Below, one piece after another: positions 52,434 to 61,758 of a stretch of 64,000 bases of DNA. A program made the position numbers and the translations under genes. Under the pieces are notes generated by a model. The model searched no databases. It had not been told where the DNA came from and worked only from the letters and a program-made list of their open reading frames with translations. The first letter of the stretch is position 1. Every line of letters starts with the position of its first letter. Origin of the DNA: Nonomuraea angiospora (GTDB lineage: Bacteria > Actinomycetota > Actinomycetes > Streptosporangiales > Streptosporangiaceae); assembly GCF_014873145.1 (NCBI RefSeq), contig NZ_JADBEK010000001.1:11346001-11410000 (forward strand), given 5' to 3'.

Positions 52434-52673
52434 GGACCTCTCGGTTCTGTCTGCAAACGGGACGCTAAGCAGGGCTAACTACCCTCGCGTGTACTTCATG
52501 CCACCCGCGTTAGCGGCAGGCCAGGAAATAACCATCGTCCCGATCACCGTACAAAAGGCACCTAATGCATCAATGCGCGTCGGGCATTTTTACGAAGTCC
52601 GTTATCCGGGCTTCCGCACGCGTACGCTGGCCACGACCTGAACCCGCGGTTCCCGGACCCGTCTGGAGGGGTC
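52434..52673. other. Upstream region of the M48 peptidase gene
   Basis: No gene is seen. The segment is AT-richer than its surroundings and ends in a strong GGAGG ribosome site before ATG 52674; a promoter here is likely, but no clear consensus pair stands out. Confidence 0.35.
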
Positions 52674-55397
52674 ATGACCGTGCACGATGCGCAGTCTCCC
52701 GACCTGCGGGGCGTTCCGTCGGGCACCACCTTGCGTTTCCTCGTCCTGGTACTGGCCATGGCGGTCGCCAGCGTCCCCCTCCTCGACGCGGTCCTCTTCC
52801 CGGCCGAGCTCAGCCGCAAGCTCGCCGACTGCTGGCTGAAGAGAGGGTTCGACTTCACCGATGCCAGCGGCAACCTCATCGTTGAGGTCGCCGCGCTCTC
52901 CGACACCGGCTGCGCGACGACAGAGGCGGGGATTCCCTACTGGCGCGGCCTGCTCGCCATGGCGGCGGTGCTGCCGGCGGCGTTCGCCCTGTACTGGTGG
53001 CTGCCGCGATGGCGCAGCCGGCGCGGGCGCATGGTGGAGCTGTCGGCGGTGGACGAGAACGGCGTGATCCGGGACCGGCTGCGGCTCCTCGTGGAGCGGT
53101 CAGGGCTGTCCGCCGCGCCGGCTTTCATGGTGGACACCACGAGTTTCGGCGTGAACGCCGTCGTGATCGGGCGGCCCAAGGCGCGCATCGTCAGCCTGCA
53201 CGCCGGGCTGCTGCCGCTGTGCGCGCGGGCGCCGGAGCGGTTCGACGCGGTGGTGCTGCACGAGCTGGCGCATATCAGGAGCCGCGACGCCGACATCGCC
53301 TATGCCGTCGTGGCGTTGTGGCGGACGTTCCTGGCGCTGGTCGTGGCGCCGTACCTGATCCTGGACGCGGTGCCGACGCTGGTGACGTGGCTCCGGGTGT
53401 CCGGGGAACTGGGCGAGATGCGGACCATGACGCTGTCGTGGACCGTGACGGAGGTGGCCATGGTCCTCTTCCTGGTCCTGCTGGTCCACCTGGCTCAGGC
53501 CGGCACACTGCGGCACCGCGAGCTGTCCGCCGACGCGGAGGCCGTCGCCGCCGGCGCCGAGTGCCGCGTGTGGGCGGACGCCGCTGCGGCCGAGAGCAGG
53601 ACGCCGGCGCTGACCAGGCTGTGGCGGGCGCACCCCACCTGGCGGCGGCGCCACGCGGCGCTGGACCGGCCTGAAGTGCTGTTCAGGCCGAGCCCCACGC
53701 AGCTGTTCCTGCTCGGGTGGACGGCGACCGTGCTGGGGGTCCCGCTCACGCGGTTCGGGGACGGGACGCTGACGGTCTGGCTGGTTGCGGTGCCGATCGC
53801 CCTGATCATCGTCTTCGCCGTGTGGCGGTCCCTGCTCCACGCGGGTCCCGGGAAGGAGCACGGACCGGGGTGGCTGCCGTCGGGGCTGGCCTTCGGCGCG
53901 GGACTGGCGGCCGGGGACCTGCTGGCCGGCCGGCTCGGCGTGGGCGAATGGGTTCCGCCGCAGTGGCCGGTGCTGCTGGTGCTGTTGCCCGCCGCCGCGA
54001 TGTATGTGCGCTGGGTCGAACTGTGCGCCACGCTCCAGCTACGGCTGGGATGGCGGAGGAGACGGGCGCTCTGGCTGCCGGCTCTGGGCGCGAGCCTGCT
54101 CGCGGTGGCGGCCGTGCGGTGGTGGACGCTCGTCGGCGCGACCTACGCGCGCGACATGGACTTCGCGTCGGGCACTCTCGCCGAGACGATGGCGGCCGAC
54201 GCTCCAGAGACGTGGAGCGGGCACCGGGCCGAGCTGATGGTCCTCGCCCACACGAGGATGCTCTTCCTCTCCGCGGGGTTCACCGCCGTCGATCTCGCCG
54301 CGGCCGTGGTGTTCCTGGCGCTGCCCCTGGCGTTGTGGGCGTGGCGGCGGGGGACCGGGCGGTGGACCATCGCCGTGGCGGGGACGGCGGGCGGTCTGGC
54401 GATCGTCGCGGCGGTCCTCGGCGTGCTGGTCCACCTGCGCTCCTGGGACTGGCCGGCGAGCGAGAACGGCCTGCCTCCCATCCTGATCCATCAGTCGAGC
54501 GCCTCGCTGGTCGCCTGGGTGGGCCTCGTGGTGCTGGCGGTGGTCGTGACGGCGGCCGCCCGGACGGACCGGCTCCTCACGGTGCTGCTCGCAACCGGTC
54601 TCGCGCAGCTCGTCGTGGTCGCGGGGTATTTCGCGTTCCTGGTGGCCGGCGGCTGCTTCGGGCTGGCGGGCGGTGCCGGCGTCGGCTGCCCGCCCGGGTT
54701 CGGCTGGAGTCTGCTCGGGCAGTTCGCGCGGGCCGTCGCGCCCGCCGCGTACGGGGCCGTGATGGTGGCGGTCCTGCTGGGGCCGCTCGCCGCCCGGGTA
54801 CGCCGCGCCGATCCACGGCCGTGGGCCAGCCGGATCGTCTCCGCGGCGGCCGTGGCGGCGGCCGCGGGGATGGTGGCGGTGGCGGCCAGGGCGGTGTTCG
54901 GCGGGCCGCCCGCCGGCGTGGCGGCGCCATCGGCGCCTTCACCGGCCGCGAGCGTCTCCGAGCAGGAGTTCGCCTGGTGGTCGGCCGGCGCCAAGACCGC
55001 GCATGCCGCGCTGGTGGCCGATTACCGGCGGTACTTCGCCGTGCGTCCGGCCATGGCGCGCTTCGATGAGCTGAAGCGGGCGGAGAGCGCCGAGCTGCGC
55101 TCGTTGTGCGAGTCCCTCGGGCCCGACGCGGATCGGGCCAGGAACGCCGGCCCGTACCCCGAACCGGTACTCCGGCGGTCGCTGAGCGCGGCGCTGGACC
55201 AGGCCACGGCCGCCGCGCAAGCCTGCCTGGACTGGCTGGCCGCGCCGCCGAACAGCTATGTCCTGGCCAAGCAGGCGCTCAACGCCCTCGACCAGGGCGC
55301 GCAGAGCCTGACCCCGGTCCTGACGGCGATCCTGGAACGCCAGAACGCGCCGGAGAAATCGCCGACGGGCCGCATGCCCTCGCCGTCGCCGCATTAG
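52674..55397 (+). CDS. M48-family membrane metallopeptidase
   Basis: A 907-aa membrane protein. Two N-terminal helices frame an extracellular loop. A M48-type peptidase domain follows with zinc motif HELAH in VVLHELAHIRSRDADIAYA near residue 196 and a downstream GTLRHRELSADAEA helix supplying the third ligand (Glu in ELSAD). The rest holds about ten more membrane helices and an extracellular C-terminal helical domain (about 765-900). This long form resembles actinomycete HtpX-like sensors rather than compact HtpX. Its substrate is unknown. It may be co-transcribed with the small gene 11 bases downstream. Confidence 0.82.
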   Translation: MTVHDAQSPDLRGVPSGTTLRFLVLVLAMAVASVPLLDAVLFPAELSRKLADCWLKRGFDFTDASGNLIVEVAALSDTGCATTEAGIPYWRGLLAMAAVLPAAFALYWWLPRWRSRRGRMVELSAVDENGVIRDRLRLLVERSGLSAAPAFMVDTTSFGVNAVVIGRPKARIVSLHAGLLPLCARAPERFDAVVLHELAHIRSRDADIAYAVVALWRTFLALVVAPYLILDAVPTLVTWLRVSGELGEMRTMTLSWTVTEVAMVLFLVLLVHLAQAGTLRHRELSADAEAVAAGAECRVWADAAAAESRTPALTRLWRAHPTWRRRHAALDRPEVLFRPSPTQLFLLGWTATVLGVPLTRFGDGTLTVWLVAVPIALIIVFAVWRSLLHAGPGKEHGPGWLPSGLAFGAGLAAGDLLAGRLGVGEWVPPQWPVLLVLLPAAAMYVRWVELCATLQLRLGWRRRRALWLPALGASLLAVAAVRWWTLVGATYARDMDFASGTLAETMAADAPETWSGHRAELMVLAHTRMLFLSAGFTAVDLAAAVVFLALPLALWAWRRGTGRWTIAVAGTAGGLAIVAAVLGVLVHLRSWDWPASENGLPPILIHQSSASLVAWVGLVVLAVVVTAAARTDRLLTVLLATGLAQLVVVAGYFAFLVAGGCFGLAGGAGVGCPPGFGWSLLGQFARAVAPAAYGAVMVAVLLGPLAARVRRADPRPWASRIVSAAAVAAAAGMVAVAARAVFGGPPAGVAAPSAPSPAASVSEQEFAWWSAGAKTAHAALVADYRRYFAVRPAMARFDELKRAESAELRSLCESLGPDADRARNAGPYPEPVLRRSLSAALDQATAAAQACLDWLAAPPNSYVLAKQALNALDQGAQSLTPVLTAILERQNAPEKSPTGRMPSPSPH

Positions 55398-55407
55398 CCT
55401 GAAAACC

Positions 55408-55869
55408 ATGACACCTGTCTCGCTGCGCGCGGTGGTGATGGACGTGGTAGCCGAGGTGGCGCCCGAAGAGGTGCCCGTCGTCAAGTCCCTGGAGGGGCTC
55501 GGCTACGACGAGGCGATCAAGCGGCTGCGCCGCAGGAAGGCCGGCCGGGAACCGCTGGGCTTCGGCCTGGAAGAGATCAACGTCCTGATCTCGGGCGTGG
55601 TCTGGATCGCCCTCGACGAGATGGTCCGCAACGGGGCGACCAGGGTCTCCGACGGCGTGTTCGGCCGCCTGCGCGGCCGACTGTCGAAGAAGCCCGAGAT
55701 CACCGCCCCTGAACCGGTGTTCACGATGCCGGACAAGGCACAGCGGCAGGCCATCCACGAGTACGTCGAGCACTACGCCCTCGCCGAGGGCCTGCCGGCG
55801 AAGCGGGCCGCGTCCCTTGCCGACGCGGTCGTCGCACGGCTGTCCCTCGACGGCCAGGAGGCGTCGTAG
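55408..55869 (+). CDS. Small hypothetical protein downstream of the M48 peptidase
   Basis: A 153-aa soluble protein that starts 10 bases after the peptidase stop. It is rich in Val, Glu and Arg, with GYDEAIKRLRRRKAGREPLG, a hydrophobic stretch EINVLISGVVWIALDEMV and a charged C-terminus. I do not recognise a family. Co-location suggests a function linked to the peptidase, for example as regulator or membrane-associated partner, but nothing in sequence proves it. Confidence 0.65.
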   Translation: MTPVSLRAVVMDVVAEVAPEEVPVVKSLEGLGYDEAIKRLRRRKAGREPLGFGLEEINVLISGVVWIALDEMVRNGATRVSDGVFGRLRGRLSKKPEITAPEPVFTMPDKAQRQAIHEYVEHYALAEGLPAKRAASLADAVVARLSLDGQEAS

Positions 55870-56112
55870 CGGTCCAGCTGTCCATCCACCATTCGGTGCA
55901 TTCGCCGATCCACCCCATCCACCGCACACCATGACTTAGACGCCTTGCGTGGTGTCACGGAGGTATCGACTCGTGGTTGGCGCGTCAGGCCCCGCGCCGT
56001 CACGAGCGTAGGTTTCCCGTCGGAAAACGCGAACTCTCGACGGTGTGATAGCTGCGGCGCGTGGAGTGAGGCTCAGAGGGCGCCTTCCACGCTACTGTCT
56101 CGTTAACCCGGC

Positions 56113-56768
56113 ATGACGCCTCCCGCGCTCATTGCCCCGGCTGAGCTCGCCGCACCCGTGCCGGCCGAGTTCTTCTCCACCGCCGCCCAAGTCATCCCCG
56201 TCGTAGTGGTCCTGCTCGTGGTCGAGGAACGCCGCGGCTGGTTACGGCCGAGCACCTCGGCGCCCAGCCTGACCGGCCGGACCGTCACCCTGGTTGCCGC
56301 GTTCTTGGCCGAGAGTTGGCTCTGGCCGCTCTTGGGCTCGGCTCCGCGCCGCGGGCCTACCCAGCTTTCCCCTACGCTGCCGGCGCCATCGGCGCCCTGA
56401 TGGCGTGCATGGTGTTTCCCCTGGCCTTCGCCCTGGTGCGTACGCAGTGGCAGGAGGCATCCCCGCATGCTCGACGGGTGGCGTCCATGGGCATATTCGG
56501 CACAGTGATCGGTGCGCCCTACCTCGTTGTGTTCGGGATCGCCATCGCGATCAGCGGTTCCTTGCGTGACTCCATCATTTTCGGGTGCGGCTTCCTGCTC
56601 CTTGGCGCTGCCATCGTGGCCTGGTGGCCGCCTTCGCCGCAGAAGATTTCCTCCCATGACGAGCAGCCCGAGGGGAGCCCCCCGTGCGGTCCGGGGATTG
56701 AGGAACATCGCTGCGGACTCGTGTGCTCAAGGCGAACCTTGGCTCTGGGTCTACCCACGCATGGATGA
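56113..56768 (+). pseudogene. Small membrane protein gene split by a frameshift
   Basis: Two overlapping frames together give one plausible membrane protein. The first (from ATG 56113) has EFFSTAAQVIPVVVVLLVVE and LVAAFLAESWLW. The second (entered near 56310-56330) has AFPYAAGAIGALMACMVFPL, IFGTVIGAPYLVVFGIAIAI and IIFGCGFLLLGAAIVAWW, four further hydrophobic segments. Each alone lacks a complete set of helices. The family is not recognised. Confidence 0.45.
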
Positions 56769-57808
56769 CGAACGTCCGACTGGTGCGCGCATGGTCGTGG
56801 TAGGGGCCCAGAGGTTGTGACCTATGACGGCCGTTCTTCGCGACGGCGAGGGCTTGCCGGTCCTGCTCGGACAGATCCTGCAGGAGGACGGCCGCCGCTC
56901 GATCACCTCCATCGTAGCCTCGGGCGTGATGGCGTCGTTGTCGCTGAGGTCGAGTTGGATGACGACGTCGGTGAGGGCAGAGCGTGTCGCTGAACCTCGG
57001 ACAGGCCCGCGGGCGCAGTGGACACGACGGCCTCCTCCTGCTCAGCCTGCTCACGGGGGTACGGCAGCGCGCCGTGACGAAGGCGCCAGATCACGGGCGG
57101 CGCTGGCGGGCGTCGCCAACGGAAGGGGCGGTGCAGGCCGTGACCCCGCTGCACCGCCCCGTCTCGTGCCGTTGGCCGTCAGGCGGCCGAAGCTAGCTCA
57201 GCGGCGTGGTCGGCCGCCCACTGCGCGAGCGTGCGGCCCCGTCGATGGGGTGCGGCGGCCCAAGGGCGACCACCAGGTGCCGGGCACTGGGCCTACCGGT
57301 CGACTCGCAAAGCGGGTACAGCTATCAAGGCGGAAGATGACCGAAGGCGAGGACCTGCGCATGCACCGTGCCGACGACGTTCCCGCCGACGACGCAGCAG
57401 CAGCGGCGGCAGCGGCTGGCAGCAGCGGCGGCAGCGGCTGAGCGCATGGACCAGGCGGCCTCTTTGCTGCCGGCCCAGACCAGCGCTGCCGTGTCGGCGC
57501 TCCACCGGCAGCTGGAGCGGCTACACCGCCTGGCGGCCGGGCAAGACCGGCGTGCTCGGGCTCACGGCGCCGAGACGGAGGCACCGGGCCGGGATACGCC
57601 CTGAGACCTGTGGCGGCGGACGCCGGCCGCGCCAGGCTTCGAGCGCCAGGAACGCGCCCGCTCGGCAAGGCAGCGTGTGAGTCGATATTTAGCCGCCGAA
57701 GAGCGGGGTAGAGGGGATCGCTGAAGTGGCTGCGGCGGCCGGGCCAGGTGTCCATCGCCGCAGCACGGGGCGGGCTTTCTGCCCCGAGTCGACCCCCATC
57801 CGAAAGGC
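56769..57808. other. Region of about 1 kb without a supported gene
   Basis: Open frames on both strands are Arg/Ala/Pro-rich and look compositional. On the minus strand near 57180-57240 a short GRTLAQWAADHAAELASAA end resembles the C-terminus of NAD-dependent oxidoreductases, possibly a remnant. A 22-bp tandem repeat lies at 57399-57442. Confidence 0.35.
57399..57442 (+). repeat. 22-bp tandem duplication
   Basis: AGCAGCGGCGGCAGCGGCTG is repeated head to tail at 57399 and 57421, with the two 22-base units differing only at the last two bases. It is low-complexity GC-rich DNA. Confidence 0.7.
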
Positions 57809-58159
57809 ATGACACAGTTAACGATCACTATCAAGCAGCGTCCTCGCTTCGCCCTCCTGGGGTTGGAGGGAGAGCTGGATCGCCAGACCCAGCCCGCCCT
57901 GCTGCACGCGCTGGATCCGCTGTTGACCGCTTCCCGGCCGCGCATCGTGGTCGATACCGCGCAGCTGGAGTTTTGTGACTCCCATGGTCTGTGGGTCCTC
58001 ATCGACGCTCAGCGCCGGGCCGAGAAACGTGGCGGGGCGCTGCGGCTGATCGGCGTGCACGGCAGCCTGGCCCGGCTGCTCACGATCACCCAGCTGGTAA
58101 GTCTGTTTCCGCCCTACAGCGATCTGGCGCACGCCTCGGCCTGGCCGGCTCGCGATTGA
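57809..58159 (+). CDS. STAS-domain anti-sigma factor antagonist
   Basis: A 116-aa protein occupied by one STAS domain: LTITIKQRPRFALLGLEGEL, RIVVDTAQLEFCDSHGLWVL and AEKRGGALRLIGV. Asp-Ser in FCDSHG is the phosphorylatable position of SpoIIAA/RsbV-type antagonists. ATG 57809 has a GAAAGG site. It converges with an anti-sigma-type ATPase gene 88 bp away, the usual partner of such antagonists. Confidence 0.87.
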   Translation: MTQLTITIKQRPRFALLGLEGELDRQTQPALLHALDPLLTASRPRIVVDTAQLEFCDSHGLWVLIDAQRRAEKRGGALRLIGVHGSLARLLTITQLVSLFPPYSDLAHASAWPARD

Positions 58160-58247
58160 CACACTAGGGGCCGCGAGCTCACCCGCCGCCGACCGCAGCA
58201 CCGCCCATGGCAACACCTCTGACGGCAGCGCGGCCCACGGCAGCGCG

Positions 58248-58655
58248 TCAGGCGATGCGGGGAAGGCGCCGGGTGAAACGCAGGCGCAGGCGGCATCCGC
58301 CCTCGGGATGGTCGATGAGGACCTGGTCGGATAACCGGGCGATCACCCACAGCCCGTAACCATGGGCGGCGATCGGTGGAGGCACCACGGTGCGCTGCTG
58401 GAAACGCTCAAGGGTCAACGTGCCGGCAGGGTCGATGACCTCAATCCAGACACCCTCGGCGTCCGCGTGGGCCACCACGATGCCAGAGCCGCCGCCGTGC
58501 TCCAGCACGTTGTCCGCCGCCTCGTTGACCGCCAGCACGACATCGCGCAACCGCATGCCGGCAAAGCCCGCCGCTGCCACGAAGGACCGCACCTGCTGCC
58601 GCAACAGCCCCAGATCCGCGGTGATCGGGCAGCGAAGCGTGGTCAACTCGCCCAT
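58248..58655 (-). CDS. Anti-sigma-factor-type ATP-binding protein (RsbW-like HATPase)
   Basis: A 135-aa protein with a HATPase fold of the SpoIIAB/RsbW group: N-box VVLAVNEAADNVLEHGGGSG, G1-like VIDPAGTL and G2-like AAHGYGLWVIARLSDQVLID. Such proteins bind a sigma factor or phosphorylate a STAS antagonist. It lies convergent to the STAS gene, so together they may form a local partner-switching pair. No sigma factor gene is in the window. Confidence 0.85.
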   Translation of the reverse strand: MGELTTLRCPITADLGLLRQQVRSFVAAAGFAGMRLRDVVLAVNEAADNVLEHGGGSGIVVAHADAEGVWIEVIDPAGTLTLERFQQRTVVPPPIAAHGYGLWVIARLSDQVLIDHPEGGCRLRLRFTRRLPRIA

Positions 58656-58769
58656 GCCCGCCCTCCAGCACCTTCATCAACCGGCCACCGACTTCCCCCG
58701 GCAGGCTAGTTCACGCCTTCCGTCCCGAACCAGGACGTCACTTCCCGCAGGATCATTCTCGGCGCCAAC

Positions 58770-58974
58770 GGCTGTTCCTGCACGTGCTGCGGCATCTTGC
58801 GCCTCCCAGCTCTATCAGCAGGGCATGGACCTCATCGCCATCCAGCAGCTGCTTGGCCACGCGTGGATCGCGACCACGATGAAGTACGTGCACGTCACTG
58901 GCACTCACATCGAGGACGCCTGGGCCGCGGGCCAGCAGCGCGCCGCCGCCCGGCTGGAAGGACTACGGCGATGA
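58770..58974 (+). pseudogene. Tyrosine integrase, C-terminal fragment
   Basis: CASQLYQQGMDLIAIQQLLG, then HAWIATTMKYVHV and AWAAGQQRAAARLEGLRR, is the C-terminus of an XerD-like integrase including the box III HxxTTMxYVHV region with the active Tyr. Just upstream, HVLRH (box II) is in another frame, one base out, and everything before is lost. The stop overlaps the next start (ATGA). Confidence 0.7.
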
Positions 58975-59459
58975 GATGGAACCTGCGGCTGGCCGCCGCT
59001 AACCGCGGCATCTGGAAAGCCTCTGAGCTGCAGCGGATGCCCGCCGAGCACGGCCTGACGATCAGTGCCGGAAAGATGTCCGGCCTGTGGCCGGGCGAGC
59101 CGGCCAGCATCAAGCTCGACGACCTCAACGTCATCTGCGCCGTGCTGGGCTGCGGGGTCGAAGAGCTCCTCATTCCCGAGCCCGACAAGGTCAGACGCGT
59201 CGATGACGGCCAGGACCAGCAGGTAACGGCAGCAGTCGCGGGTGGCCCACCCGTGGTTTCCCAAGCGGAAGAACGGTCGTTGTCTGCCGCCTGCGTGACA
59301 TGCCGCCGCGACGGGTTCTGCATGGTCCACACAGCTGCATGGACTGCCTGGCCCGGGGAGTCCTCGGCGCTCGCCGATGCTCGTCCTGCACTGTGCTTCG
59401 ACACTGTTACCCGGGCAGCGAGGGCGAATGCGCCGGGTGCGGGCGGACGGTCGCGCTGA
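58971..59459 (+). CDS. XRE-type helix-turn-helix regulator linked to the integrase module
   Basis: ATG 58971 overlaps the integrase stop. The first 85 residues (MRWNLRLAAANRGIWKASEL, GLTISAGKMSGLWPG, LDDLNVICAVLGCGVEELLI) are an XRE-family DNA-binding domain typical of a gene found between integrase genes in actinomycete elements. From about residue 110 the frame enters sequence that belongs to the zinc-ribbon protein encoded in the next frame (CVTCRRDGFCMVH). A frameshift near 59330 has therefore probably extended or fused it, so the C-terminus as read is not native. Confidence 0.62.
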   Translation: MRWNLRLAAANRGIWKASELQRMPAEHGLTISAGKMSGLWPGEPASIKLDDLNVICAVLGCGVEELLIPEPDKVRRVDDGQDQQVTAAVAGGPPVVSQAEERSLSAACVTCRRDGFCMVHTAAWTAWPGESSALADARPALCFDTVTRAARANAPGAGGRSR

Positions 59460-60720
59460 AACGGGGTTACTGCAGGTTGTGCTGGCAGCAGGCCGCCTAC
59501 GAGTCGAAGGCGGCAGGCGGCCTGCCCCGCGGCGCGGTCTCGGTCCTGGAGTCCGGGCAAAGACTGCCGTTCCAGCAGCTGTTCTTCGACCGGATGAAAG
59601 GACGCCGCCCCGAAAGTCCAGTCCATGAACGGGGATGGCGGTCGCGGCCCAAGCCGCCCCCGCCGCCCGCGGTCCGGCCCGCCGAGCGGTGGATCCAGCT
59701 GAGGCTGTTCGAAGCACGCCGGGACTTCCCTCGGTTCGACGAGAGCGCCGATGTCGATCGTGCCAACCCGTGGCTGATCTGGGCGCTCTATCTCGCCTAT
59801 CGGCGGGGCGAGGCGCGCGGGTGGCGACGTGGTGTTCGATTCGCCGTCCGGCGCGCTCTGGTCATCGTGTTGTCCCGGCATACCTGATTCGACGTCGTCT
59901 ACTACTCGGAGGTGTTCCCCGCGCTGCGCGCGCTGGGCATCACCGTCGAGCTGACCCTCGAGGTGCTCCAGGAGATGGGGGTGTTCGTCGATGACCGGCT
60001 GCCTGCCTTTGACAGGTGGTTGGAAGCCAAGCTCGAAGGGCTCGCCCCAGGCATCCGCGACGATGTCGAGGCCTGGGCGCGGGCGCTGCGCGACGGCGCC
60101 CCCCGGATCAAGCCCCGCAACATCAAGTCGGTCTGGATCCAGGTGAACCGGCTGCGTCCCACGCTGCTGCACTGGTCGGACCGATACGGACACCTGCGGG
60201 AAGTCACCCGGGAAGCCGCCACGACCCCAGCCGCCCGGCTCGTGCTCATGCTCGCCGCCGTTCACGCCGCCCGCACCGGCGCCATCCGCTCCCTGCTCCT
60301 CGATGACGTCGACCTCGGCAACCGACGGCTCACCATCGCCGGACGCACCCGCCCCATCGACGAGTTCACCGATCAGATCCTGCTCGAATGGCTCGATTAC
60401 CGACGCACCCGCTCCGAACAGCCAATCCTCACCTGTTGATCAATCAGCTGAGTGCCCTCGGCGCCGATCCGGTCTCCAAGATCTACTTCGCCAAGAAGCT
60501 CCGCGGTCAGGCTGCGACGCTCGAACGCCTTCGCGTTGATCGGCAGCTTGAAGAAGCCCTCACGCACGGTCCGGACCCGCTCCACCTCGCCGCTGTGTTC
60601 GGCCTCGACCCCAAGGCCACCATCCGCTGTGCCGAGAACGCCCGCGTCCTGCTGGCCACCGCAGCCGAAGAGCAAGACCCCGCCAGTCGTGACGAACCCA
60701 AGGGTCGAAACGGTCCATGA
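59300..60720 (+). pseudogene. Zinc-ribbon tyrosine-recombinase-like protein, broken by stop and frameshift
   Basis: The frame from 59300 encodes cysteine-rich CMDCLARGVLGARRCSSC and CAGCGRTVALKRGYCRLCW. At 59885-59887 an in-frame TGA interrupts it. The same frame then continues as VVYYSEVFPALRALGITVEL and a recombinase-like core (LMLAAVHAARTGAIRSLLLD, DVDLGNRRLTIAGRTRPIDE). Near 60420 it shifts frame to ANPHLLINQLSALGADPVSK and ends at 60720. With one stop and at least one frameshift it is inactive. It belongs to the same decayed integrase module. Confidence 0.6.
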
Positions 60721-60864
60721 GGGCTGAAGACCCTTCGGTTCAGTGTGATGAACCTTCAGTTCGCATGAACTCTGGGACTTCCTTGGGGTTGAGGAACCTG
60801 CGGACAGCCGTTGGCGCTGAGAAGAATCTTGCTAAGTCGGGGCACCTACCCGACACGTCGCTTG

Positions 60865-60908
60865 AAACACGCCCCCCCGTCTCCGGTACGGAGACGGGGG
60901 GCGTGTTT
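60865..60908. terminator. Long terminator hairpin between convergent genes
   Basis: AAACACGCCCCCCCGTCTCC (60865-60884) pairs with GGAGACGGGGGGCGTGTTT (60890-60908) around a 5-base loop. The stem is 19 bp with one extra C on the left side. It separates the integrase module from the convergent small secreted protein gene and can act in both directions. Confidence 0.8.
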
Positions 60909-60950
60909 GGAACGCGCGGTGGAGTGATCGCGTCAGTTGGGCATCAGCAT

Positions 60951-61265
60951 CTAACTCCAGACGAGGTACGACTGCGTCAACTTCCTGACAGGACCCTGCT
61001 TCCCCGAATGAATTATCGCGGTTGCGTTGGTGAAACATTCAACGTCCGAGTAGAAACTCACCGTGGCGCTTGTGTTGTTGACCACGGTCATCTCTGGTGC
61101 CCAAAGCTTGTGGCAGCCTTTCGGAGGGTTGAGGACGGAATCCTGGCCGCTGAAGTGCAGCCACCCAACGGCAGCCTGCGCTTCAACCGGGCCGCCGAAC
61201 GTGATGGCCGCCGCTACGCCGGCAGCCGCTGCCCCAGCCTGGATCCGACGCCACATTGTCTGCAT
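60951..61265 (-). CDS. Small secreted protein of unknown function
   Basis: A 104-aa protein starting at ATG 61265 after a strong GGGAGG site; a longer frame upstream was rejected. The N-terminal signal peptide (IQAGAAAAGVAAAITFGG, then PVEAQA) is followed by a compact domain of about 75 residues. The domain has two cysteines (KGCHKLW and VECFTNATA), probably one disulfide, and a NNTSATVSFYSDVEC pattern. The family is not recognised. Confidence 0.7.
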   Translation of the reverse strand: MQTMWRRIQAGAAAAGVAAAITFGGPVEAQAAVGWLHFSGQDSVLNPPKGCHKLWAPEMTVVNNTSATVSFYSDVECFTNATAIIHSGKQGPVRKLTQSYLVWS

Positions 61266-61758
61266 ACTGCCTCCCTTTGCTTTGCCGTAGACCGCATGAA
61301 GCGGTGTCGGCAGAACGGCGAACACACTGCGCAGCCTGACCGGAACCGGTCATCCCGCCCCTCACTCAACGGTCACCGGGCCGGGCGCATAAGCCGCGCT
61401 GGCGGAGTTCATCCGCTCTTGTGCTGGTTGACGTGTGCCGAGGCTCCCCGTGCGGAGTCAGCACGTCCTTTCGGCAGATGACTCCGGGATGCGGGCCGTG
61501 CACCGTCTTGAGAGCCAGTAAAGCCACGTGGTGGAGGTGTCCAACAGGGCTGCGGACAGACTGGGCCAGATGCGTCCACGCGGTGGCCAAGCTCGGACGG
61601 AAAGCCGCTTGGCCCTTAGCAAGATCCCACCCGCGTTCGACCCCGCCCGCGCCGACAGCGGGCGCGGCTGGCTGGCGACGGCACGCCTCCCATGACCTCG
61701 CTGACAAACGGCGTGCCCGCCATCGAGATCGCGGCCCGGACCGGGGCCGTTCCGATGA
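61266..61758. other. Region without a supported gene
   Basis: A 113-codon open frame on the minus strand (61366-61707) and others lack recognisable motifs and ribosome sites. No RNA or repeat was recognised. Confidence 0.35.

Noticed and set aside
57198..57815. 205-codon minus-strand frame and overlapping plus-strand frames in 56.8-57.8 kb
   Set aside because: Arg/Ala/Pro-rich composition with low-complexity repeats and no family motif; treated as non-coding or decayed.
61366..61707. 113-codon minus-strand open frame
   Set aside because: No ribosome site, signal or recognisable domain; insufficient to call a gene.
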